IMG/VR virus record: IMGVR_UViG_3300027659_000020
Span: 1 to 64,000 of that record
Origin: a virus
Reading direction: 5' to 3' (one strand)
Length of the DNA: 64,000 nucleotides
In this document: positions 29,270 to 35,496 of the stretch, piece after piece
How the letters are laid out: each line of letters starts with the position of its first letter
Position numbering within the stretch: position 1 is the stretch's first letter
The notes under the pieces: generated by a model
What the model saw: the letters and a program-made list of their open reading frames with translations, nothing else
Databases searched by the model: none
Told to the model about the DNA's origin: nothing
Translations under genes and position numbers: made by a program

Positions 29270-30259
29270 CTACGCAGATGGTAAAGTTGTAGGCGGAGGT
29301 GCCAATGGTGGCGCTTCCGCCTTTTTCTTGGCAAAATGCGGGCGGCCTTTTGGATCAAGCAACACCATCGCAAGTACTCCCAATCCCATTACTGTGGCAA
29401 CAACCCAGAATGGGATAGTAGCAGCTACATAAGACAGTCCGAGCATTGAAATACCAGAAATAATGAATGTTGGTGACTTCATTAAGAAGCCCACGAGCAA
29501 GAGCAAAACTCCTACTGCAAGTAACGACTTGACGATCCATCCGACCATCTCTAGACGTTGCTTTTCCTTTGCGATCTCAACAGCATCCCGAGCTTCCTTG
29601 AGCATACGCTCGCGCACGACAGCCTGTTCTTCCTGAAGTTTATTGAGCGCGATAGCCTGATCGTTGCGCAGCTTTGATTTCTCAGCTTCTTTCTTTTTGA
29701 CTGAAGCATCAGCTTCCTCATAGCGTTTAGCTGCAGCCTGAGCTTCCTTGGCGCGTGTCTCGTAAATCTTAGCGATTTCAGCTGCTTCCTTTTTTGCGGC
29801 AGCATCGATGTCAGCAGCAATTGCTTTCTTTCTATCCTCCGGCACGGGCATGAGCATTTCTGCATTTTCCTTAGACTTCAGATTTGCAATCAGCACGCGT
29901 TTGTCGAGCCCAACGACTTCCTCAGTTGCAACCATAATACCATAGTTGATCTCAGAGATCTTGTCAAAGTTCTCGTTATCCACCTTCTCACGATTTGCAT
30001 ATGCTGCAGCAAGTTCTTGGCGAAACTTTTCATACTGTGCCTCAAGCGCTTTGCGTGCATCTGACTCACGACGAGCAATTTCTGTCATCCTATCAACAGC
30101 GCCAGCAGTAGCTGTAGCACCTGCTACTGTGCCCGAGGTATCCCCGCCTTTATTGTTCAATCTGTCGCCCAGACTACCTATCTTGCTACCCAGGCCCATC
30201 ATCATTTGACATCCTGTAAGCAGCGCCAGCATAGGTAATACTATAAGCAATCGCTTCAT
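29270..30259 (-). CDS. Lipoprotein with long coiled coil and C-terminal membrane segments
   Basis: 329 residues. MKRLLIVLPMLALLTGC is a lipoprotein signal with Cys 17 as the lipid anchor. Residues about 60-230 are an uninterrupted charged helix (coiled coil, Ala/Glu/Lys-rich). Two or three hydrophobic segments follow at about 235-300, then a Pro-rich tail. A lipid-anchored end, a periplasm-spanning coil and inner-membrane segments in one chain would let it bridge both membranes, as unimolecular spanins do; the lipoprotein end would have to reach the outer membrane. It is transcribed from a late promoter, divergent from the curli-like operon. Function inferred only from layout. Confidence 0.7.
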   Translation of the reverse strand: MKRLLIVLPMLALLTGCQMMMGLGSKIGSLGDRLNNKGGDTSGTVAGATATAGAVDRMTEIARRESDARKALEAQYEKFRQELAAAYANREKVDNENFDKISEINYGIMVATEEVVGLDKRVLIANLKSKENAEMLMPVPEDRKKAIAADIDAAAKKEAAEIAKIYETRAKEAQAAAKRYEEADASVKKKEAEKSKLRNDQAIALNKLQEEQAVVRERMLKEARDAVEIAKEKQRLEMVGWIVKSLLAVGVLLLLVGFLMKSPTFIISGISMLGLSYVAATIPFWVVATVMGLGVLAMVLLDPKGRPHFAKKKAEAPPLAPPPTTLPSA

Positions 30260-30266
30260 TTGTTCC

Positions 30267-30274
30267 TATTTATA
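30267..30274 (-). promoter_or_regulatory. T4-type late promoter for the lipoprotein
   Basis: Exact TATAAATA on the minus strand, seven bases before ATG 30259. Confidence 0.7.
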
Positions 30275-30301
30275 CTTAGTTAGGTGCCAAGTCATGATTG
30301 C

Positions 30302-30309
30302 TATAAATA
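30302..30309 (+). promoter_or_regulatory. T4-type late promoter for the 30.3-37.5 kb operon
   Basis: Exact TATAAATA eight bases before ATG 30318. It forms a divergent pair with the box at 30267-30274. No other promoter or terminator is obvious before 37.5 kb. Confidence 0.7.
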
Positions 30310-30317
30310 GCAATACT

Positions 30318-30572
30318 ATGGTATCACCAATTCTAAAAGTACTAGGCCAAGAAGTTGCTGTCGGCACTGGCGGTAATAATTTCAACGGAAGCACTCTCAT
30401 CAGAGTATACAATAACACTGCTTCGGATGTTTCGGTTCTTGTAAAAGATGCTGAAGCAGTTACTACTGGTAGTTTTACCCTTCGTTCATACGAAACGGTA
30501 TTTGTCAGAAAACTACCAGCAGAAAGCATGTTTAGTACCGCTACCATCCGCATGGTTCCTATTGCTTTCTAA
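30318..30572 (+). CDS. Small virion-type beta protein
   Basis: 84 residues from ATG 30318. An earlier in-frame ATG at 30294 lies upstream of the late promoter box, so it cannot be on that message. VSPILKVLGQEVAVGTGGNNF and the beta-rich remainder resemble small decoration-like or structural proteins of marine T4-like phages. First gene of the late operon. Confidence 0.6.
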   Translation: MVSPILKVLGQEVAVGTGGNNFNGSTLIRVYNNTASDVSVLVKDAEAVTTGSFTLRSYETVFVRKLPAESMFSTATIRMVPIAF

Positions 30573-30575
30573 TAT

Positions 30576-31166
30576 ATGTCCGCTGATAAGAATTACGAAT
30601 CCCATGTTGCAGCAATTGGCACAGTAGTCGAGGGCCGAGCAATTCCTCAGATTGGGGTTAGCCCGCTCGATTACTCAGACATTCTGAAGTTTTCAAACTG
30701 CACCAATATCCTGGTCAATAGATGCACCATTCAGGGCGGCAAGGAAGACTGCATCGATGCAGTGCGCGGATCAAACTATACTATTATGAATACCAAGCTG
30801 ATTCCAAGTCAAAATGGAATCACGCTTAAAGGATCTATTGATGGGGCGCTAATCGAAAACGTAGAGTTCGATGGGCACGGAGCGGATTGCGACATTGACA
30901 TCGGCCAGTTTGATAATTACTGGTGGACTGGCCGAGCGCCCACGCGCAATGTGGTAATCCGAAATGTCTACTGTGCAAATGGTTCTCCGATAAAGGTTCG
31001 CCTATGGGATGCTGCTAATCCAGTAATCGAAAAATCGAATGTCCAGATTATTCGTGTTCCAAAGATTATCTGGTGGCCATACTTTGTATTCCGCGCTGCT
31101 CAGACTCGTGGAATTAGGAATGTCGCTAAGCCAGTCAATCCAACTATGTTTATCACTACCAAGTAA
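30576..31166 (+). CDS. Right-handed beta-helix (pectate-lyase-like) protein
   Basis: 196 residues with repeated beta-helix rungs: ILKFSNCTNILVNRCTIQGG, CIDAVRGSNYTIMNTKL, GITLKGSIDGALIENVEFDGHG, NVVIRNVYCANG. The C-terminus is basic and aromatic. Short for a tailspike, without a signal peptide, and with several Cys, so probably a small cytoplasmic or virion protein. Its stop overlaps the next start by one base. Confidence 0.65.
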   Translation: MSADKNYESHVAAIGTVVEGRAIPQIGVSPLDYSDILKFSNCTNILVNRCTIQGGKEDCIDAVRGSNYTIMNTKLIPSQNGITLKGSIDGALIENVEFDGHGADCDIDIGQFDNYWWTGRAPTRNVVIRNVYCANGSPIKVRLWDAANPVIEKSNVQIIRVPKIIWWPYFVFRAAQTRGIRNVAKPVNPTMFITTK

Positions 31167-31324
31167 TGCAATCGCCTGAGGAAAAGAAGAATTGGAAGTA
31201 TGCTCTTGATTCGATTGGTAATCGAATCTGGTGTAATACAGATATGTACCTCGCAATGACGTGTGGCGGTATATGCGGATTTTGGCTTGGAATGATTGTC
31301 TGGATACTCGTCAAGCATAGATAA
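31166..31324 (+). CDS. Small single-span membrane protein
   Basis: 52 residues. A charged N-terminal half precedes one membrane segment (about 27-48, MYLAMTCGGICGFWLGMIVWILV), then KHR. Likely N-in or N-out small membrane protein; holin accessory is one possibility. It overlaps the previous stop and ends two bases before the next start. Confidence 0.6.
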   Translation: MQSPEEKKNWKYALDSIGNRIWCNTDMYLAMTCGGICGFWLGMIVWILVKHR

Positions 31325-31326
31325 AA

Positions 31327-31587
31327 ATGGCTGCTGCACCGAAAGACTTATTTGACTTCGGATTCACTGCAGTAGCAGAGCAAGATCTTGATGCCACGAA
31401 GCAAGTTGATGTGGCATACAAGCAAGCTGCAAAACACGAGGACAAGCTCGCCAAACTATATGATGCGATCCTTCCTTTGCTGCAGAATTTAAAGAAGAAT
31501 CCTGAGAAGGAATACATTAAATGGCCTAACCGAGTGAAGAAGGTCGAAGAATTTGAGAAGATGATTTCGGAGATTGTCAATGGATGA
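31327..31587 (+). CDS. Conserved small T4-like protein
   Basis: 86 residues with DLFDFGFTAVAEQDL and KLYDAILPLLQNLKKNPEKEYIKWPNRVKK. I recall the same blocks in uncharacterised proteins of T4-like cyanophages. Helical, soluble. Confidence 0.65.
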   Translation: MAAAPKDLFDFGFTAVAEQDLDATKQVDVAYKQAAKHEDKLAKLYDAILPLLQNLKKNPEKEYIKWPNRVKKVEEFEKMISEIVNG

Positions 31588-31868
31588 ATCTAGATACATT
31601 CAAATCAATCATGGATCTGGGCTTCTCAGTTGCAGCCGTGACTGTTGGCGGCGTTTTCATTGTTATCCTACTTAAGTATATTTTGGCAGGAGTTGTTTCT
31701 GATGTAAAGTCTATCAGCGGTCTAGCAGGAATGCTGAATAACCGCGTGCGCACAATGAACAACGATCTGGTCCGGATCGATGCTCTAATTTCTTCTCGAT
31801 TTGGGTTGCGCGTCGATCTTGAGCGGCTATCGCGCACTGATGGCAAGACCGATGCTCGAAAGGACTGA
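31584..31868 (+). CDS. Small membrane protein A (paralogue pair, holin-like)
   Basis: 94 residues with one strong membrane segment at about 12-37 (GFSVAAVTVGGVFIVILLKYILAGVV) and a charged helical tail containing NNRVRTMNNDLVRIDALI. The next protein has the same layout and a matching tail motif, so they are probably paralogues. Size and layout suit holin or pinholin-type proteins; not proven. It overlaps the previous gene by four bases. Confidence 0.6.
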   Translation: MNLDTFKSIMDLGFSVAAVTVGGVFIVILLKYILAGVVSDVKSISGLAGMLNNRVRTMNNDLVRIDALISSRFGLRVDLERLSRTDGKTDARKD

Positions 31869-31873
31869 CCGTG

Positions 31874-32212
31874 ATGGAGGAGATCAATACATTCAAGACG
31901 ATGGTCAACCAGTATGGCCTACCGATTATGGCAGCTGGTGGAATGGGCTACTTTATTTACTTTGTCTGGAAATTTGTAACTGAGAATATCAATGTAGAGC
32001 TCTCGAACGCGAAGAAAATAATGATTGAGCTAATCGATAGAATTAGAATGCTAGATAACGATTTAATACGTCTCGAGCAGAAGATCAATACTGCTATCGA
32101 GGTTAAACGTGTAGAGAATCCGCTTAAAGCTAACCCCGAACGGCCTGCTGGAACAACTTCGCCATTTAATCTACCTCCTACCGATGGACAATCACAGCCG
32201 AAACAGCTATAA
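31874..32212 (+). CDS. Small membrane protein B (paralogue pair, holin-like)
   Basis: 112 residues from ATG 31874 (a GTG at 31871 is directly before). One membrane segment at about 15-36 (GLPIMAAGGMGYFIYFVWKFV), then a helix with IDRIRMLDNDLIRLEQKI matching the tail motif of its neighbour, and a Pro-rich end. It overlaps the csgF-like gene by 29 bases. Confidence 0.6.
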   Translation: MEEINTFKTMVNQYGLPIMAAGGMGYFIYFVWKFVTENINVELSNAKKIMIELIDRIRMLDNDLIRLEQKINTAIEVKRVENPLKANPERPAGTTSPFNLPPTDGQSQPKQL

Positions 32213-32693
32213 GGCCGCCGATACTGGATTCCTATTACTAGTAGGAATTTTGCTATTCCTGTGTGTATTGCAGTCGTGTGGCCGGGCCTCGGATATGGTA
32301 CATTCATTTAAGTCGCCGGCATTTAGCGGAATTGGCTACTCCTCGCATATATTTACTCAGGAGAATTTAGCACGCACTCGCAAGCAAACAATCAAAGATG
32401 TTGCTAAAGCAGAGGCAGAAAATCTAAAGCTTGCAAGCCAGAATACTCCTCTGAATAGCTTCATTGTGAATCTGCAGGCGCGTATTTACTCGCAGCTTGC
32501 ATCTCAGGTAACAGATCAGATCTTCAATGCATCTGGTGCAACTTTTGGTGTCATTAACTTGCAAGGTGGATCAACAGTAACATGGAATCGAGCGGGTGAC
32601 TTTGTCACTCTATACATTACTGATCCTTCCACCGGCAACATTACTTCAATTCAGGTGCCGGTAGGATCTCTATCGCCGCCTCCATCTAGCTGA
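32184..32693 (+). CDS. csgF: CsgF-like curli assembly factor
   Basis: 169 residues. After a hydrophobic export segment (15-31) with a Cys at 32 comes the CsgF pattern: SFKSPAFSG (E. coli mature CsgF starts with FRNPNFGG, which plugs the CsgG pore), then NTPLNSFIVNLQARIYSQLASQ and a C-terminal VTLYITDPSTGNITSIQVP matching the LNVTDRKTGQTSTIQV end of CsgF. In curli systems, CsgF caps the CsgG channel on the outer face and couples secretion to nucleation. Here its stop overlaps the csgG-like start (TGATG), so the two are made together. The long N-terminal extension before the plug motif is unusual. Confidence 0.82.
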   Translation: MDNHSRNSYKAADTGFLLLVGILLFLCVLQSCGRASDMVHSFKSPAFSGIGYSSHIFTQENLARTRKQTIKDVAKAEAENLKLASQNTPLNSFIVNLQARIYSQLASQVTDQIFNASGATFGVINLQGGSTVTWNRAGDFVTLYITDPSTGNITSIQVPVGSLSPPPSS

Positions 32694-33502
32694 TGAAAGT
32701 AATTGCCATGAGCCTACTCGCGCTGTCTTTAGTTGGCTGCGCTTCAATACCTCGCTCGCCGAGTATTCTTGAGATGCCACGCAGCCAAGTATCTCCGCTT
32801 GAGAAGCAATTGATCGGGGTTCCACCAATTGATGGTAACCGGATCACTGTTGCTATCTACGGTTTCGCAGATAAGACAGGTCAGCGCAAGACTCAGGATG
32901 CTTATGCTTCATTCTCATCAGCGGTCACACAAGGAGCAGATTCTTGGCTAATTGACTCACTGCGCACTGCTGGATCAGGTAGGTGGTTTCAGGTGCTAGA
33001 GCGAACATCCTTGGACAATCTAATTAAGGAACGGCAGCTTATTGCACAGACGCGCGAGTCGTTTCTGGGCAGAGATGCTGAAAAACTTTCTCCGATGCTA
33101 TTCGCCGGTATCATTGCTGAGGGCGGGATTATCGGATACGATACTAACATTTTGACTGGAGGTGCCGGAGCTAGTCTCTTAGGTATATCCGGAAATACAC
33201 AATACCGAAAAGATGTCGTGACAGTCTCCTTGAGATTTGTCTCGGTTCAGACTGGAGAAGTACTGCTTTCTGTAGCAGTTACAAAAACAATCACAAGTGT
33301 GAGCGTCTCTGGAAATCTTTTCAAGTTCTATGAACACGGTACAACGCCCGCAGAATCTGAATTGGGCCTGACAGCTAATGAGCCGAATACTATCGCGGTT
33401 CGTAGCGCAATTGATCAGGCTGTTATAGAGATCATACATCAAGGGGCGAAGACTGGATTATGGAAATTCGTCACGACACTACCACTAACCACAAATCCTT
33501 AA
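32693..33502 (+). CDS. csgG: CsgG-like outer-membrane secretion channel lipoprotein
   Basis: 269 residues, close to CsgG (277). Lipoprotein signal MKVIAMSLLALSLVGC with Cys 16 as the lipid anchor. RITVAIYGFADKTGQRK, FSSAVTQGADSWLIDSL, RWFQVLERTSLDNLIKERQLI and the later GGIIGYDTN with two amphipathic beta stretches (the barrel strands) follow the CsgG order. CsgG forms a nine-subunit channel in the outer membrane that exports unfolded curlin without ATP. It lies between csgF-like and curlin-like genes, which together suggest a complete phage-made secretion line. Confidence 0.92.
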   Translation: MKVIAMSLLALSLVGCASIPRSPSILEMPRSQVSPLEKQLIGVPPIDGNRITVAIYGFADKTGQRKTQDAYASFSSAVTQGADSWLIDSLRTAGSGRWFQVLERTSLDNLIKERQLIAQTRESFLGRDAEKLSPMLFAGIIAEGGIIGYDTNILTGGAGASLLGISGNTQYRKDVVTVSLRFVSVQTGEVLLSVAVTKTITSVSVSGNLFKFYEHGTTPAESELGLTANEPNTIAVRSAIDQAVIEIIHQGAKTGLWKFVTTLPLTTNP

Positions 33503-33514
33503 GATAATTGCACT

Positions 33515-34327
33515 ATGAAAACTCTCATTAAGCTAATAATCGGATTTGCACTGATCGGATTGTTCCTCACCGCAGCATATGCGCAGAACCAGATCTATGT
33601 AAATCAAGTTACTACAGGCGGAAATACCACCTTAGTCCAAGTCGGAAGCCTCAATAAAGTCGGGACCTCACAAACTCCGAGTGACATCACCGGAGATAAT
33701 ATCGTGTTTGAAATGCGTCAGATTGGCGACAGCAATGACACCAAGTTTTCCATTGCTAGCGCAAACAACCTGAAGCTGCTTACTGTTGCTACCGGCAATA
33801 GCAATGCCCAGCAGTATTACTTCTCTGGTGCTAGCAATAATGTAAATATACTACTGAATGGAAACTCAAATAAGTTCTTACTCAACGGAGACACTACCGT
33901 GGATCACACATCGAGCACAGATACAGCTAAGGCTACCTTTACCAATTCGGACCTGTTGTTCGACGTTCAAGGTAACTCGAATGACATCCGTCTTGGAATT
34001 AGTTCAGGTAAATACAACTATCTGGACTACAAAGTCACTGGTAACTCCAATACTATCAAATCAACTCAAATCGGAAACACGGCGGGTTCTGCTGCAAAGG
34101 CTGGCCATGAACAGACCGTTGTGCTTACCGGATCTTCCAATGACTTGACAATCTATCAGGGCGGACTCGAAAAGCAACTGTTCAACTACACACTGGCCGG
34201 ATCAACCAATACGGTGCGCATTGTGCAGACCACGACCGGTTATGCTCCGGTGATGACTACATCCGGAACAAATGGCCCAGCAGGTCCTGCCACTACCACC
34301 AATTCAATCGTTCCTCCTTCACTTTAA
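33515..34327 (+). CDS. Curlin-like secreted repeat protein
   Basis: 270 residues. Signal peptide MKTLIKLIIGFALIGLFLTAAYA, cleavage before QNQIYV, which mirrors the start of mature curlins. The mature part is built of repeats with a G-x-S-N core roughly every 20-30 residues: GDSND, GNSNA, GASNN, GNSNK, GNSND, GNSNT, GSSND, GSTNT, each followed by alternating beta residues and often Gln (IKSTQIG, LTIYQGG, VRIVQT). Curlin repeats are 'S-x5-Q-x-G-x2-N-x-A-x3-Q'; these are related in style but diverged. The tail is Thr/Pro-rich. It is the expected cargo of the CsgG/CsgF channel encoded just upstream. Confidence 0.72.
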   Translation: MKTLIKLIIGFALIGLFLTAAYAQNQIYVNQVTTGGNTTLVQVGSLNKVGTSQTPSDITGDNIVFEMRQIGDSNDTKFSIASANNLKLLTVATGNSNAQQYYFSGASNNVNILLNGNSNKFLLNGDTTVDHTSSTDTAKATFTNSDLLFDVQGNSNDIRLGISSGKYNYLDYKVTGNSNTIKSTQIGNTAGSAAKAGHEQTVVLTGSSNDLTIYQGGLEKQLFNYTLAGSTNTVRIVQTTTGYAPVMTTSGTNGPAGPATTTNSIVPPSL

Positions 34328-34330
34328 TCC

Positions 34331-35494
34331 GTGAATATTAAAGCCGCTATTGCTATTAGCTTAGCGGCTTTTTCGTCTGCGTATGGGTCGATTGGAAAGA
34401 TGCTAGAGGTAACTGGGCCTACTCAGATTGTTCGTGGGAAAGATAAGATTGAGGGCAAAGTCAATGTAGAAGTTGAGATGAACGATTCAGTGGAAACGCT
34501 TAAGTCTCGTGTCTCGATTACATTCGAGGATAATACCCGGATGCAGGTTACAGAATTCTCAAAGCTAAAAATTGATGAATTTGTATATGACTCAAAGACT
34601 GGTAAAGGTAGTCTGGGTATAAAAGCTGCATTTGGCACTGTGCGGTATGCTTCTGGAGCAATCGCCAAGAACAGCCGTGAAAACGTCAAGGTGCAGACAC
34701 CTACCGCAAAAGTATCGGTGCGTGGCACTGACTTTTCAATGACAGTATCTGAAGATGGCAAGAGTCTGATTGTACTTCTACCATCAATTCCTAACGCCGC
34801 TGGCGAAAAAGCAATAGTAGGAGAGATTGAGGTCTCGAATATGAGCGGCACTGTGCTAATGACTAAAGCATATCAGGCAACATTCGTATCCTCGGCAAAT
34901 ACCGCTCCCACTCCTCCCATCATTCTAGACTTTCAGGATGAGTCTAAGATCAACAATATGCTAATGGTCGAGACACCTAAGCAAGTCACGCAGGCAGTGA
35001 AAGAACAGAAGAAAGACAAACAATCACAATCCACAAGCGACAATGAAGATAATAAGCCAAAAAAATCTGCTGCGAAAGCAGATGCTAAGGTTGCAGTTTC
35101 TCAGATTGATACGCCAGCAAATAATGAACCAGTGGCTAAAGCAGAAGATATACCTGCCGTCGAGACTAAGTTAGATCTAAGCTCTATACAGCCACAGGTG
35201 ATGCAAGCGGTTGCTGAGGCAATTTCAAAGACTATTGCTCCAGCAGCTCCAGCAGTTTCAGTTATAGCAGTGGAGCCACCTACTAATATGATAGTGTCTG
35301 CAACAGTAAATACTGGCTGGTCAACTGATGGAGTTAACGCCACGCTGTATATCGATAGTAGCGGAAATATCATTCGGTATAGCACTAAAGCAAATATCAG
35401 CGCTACAGTTGAAGTCACTAACGGTGAGGGAGCCAAGACATATCCTCTCAACTTCGGTGATAAATTAAATGTGAAGATCATACAAAAGAAATAA
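34331..35494 (+). CDS. FecR-domain exported protein
   Basis: 387 residues, GTG start three bases after the curlin-like gene. A signal peptide (about 1-18, AAIAISLAAFSSAYG) precedes a FecR domain at about 25-165: MNDSVETLKSRVSITFEDNTRMQVTEFSKLKI and VQTPTAKVSVRGTDFSM, the hallmark 'TP-x-A-x-x-x-RGTDF'. The remaining 200 residues are Lys/Glu/Pro/Ala-rich and probably an extended periplasmic spacer, with a beta-rich end. FecR proteins are periplasmic sensors or scaffold proteins; in many bacteria they sit beside CHASE2-cyclase genes, as here. A periplasmic signal relay to the next protein is inferred. Confidence 0.85.
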   Translation: MNIKAAIAISLAAFSSAYGSIGKMLEVTGPTQIVRGKDKIEGKVNVEVEMNDSVETLKSRVSITFEDNTRMQVTEFSKLKIDEFVYDSKTGKGSLGIKAAFGTVRYASGAIAKNSRENVKVQTPTAKVSVRGTDFSMTVSEDGKSLIVLLPSIPNAAGEKAIVGEIEVSNMSGTVLMTKAYQATFVSSANTAPTPPIILDFQDESKINNMLMVETPKQVTQAVKEQKKDKQSQSTSDNEDNKPKKSAAKADAKVAVSQIDTPANNEPVAKAEDIPAVETKLDLSSIQPQVMQAVAEAISKTIAPAAPAVSVIAVEPPTNMIVSATVNTGWSTDGVNATLYIDSSGNIIRYSTKANISATVEVTNGEGAKTYPLNFGDKLNVKIIQKK

Positions 35495-35496
35495 TT

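Noticed and set aside
30294-30317. Upstream ATG 30294 as start of the first late-operon gene
   Set aside because: The TATAAATA box lies at 30302-30309, inside that extension, so the message would not contain it.
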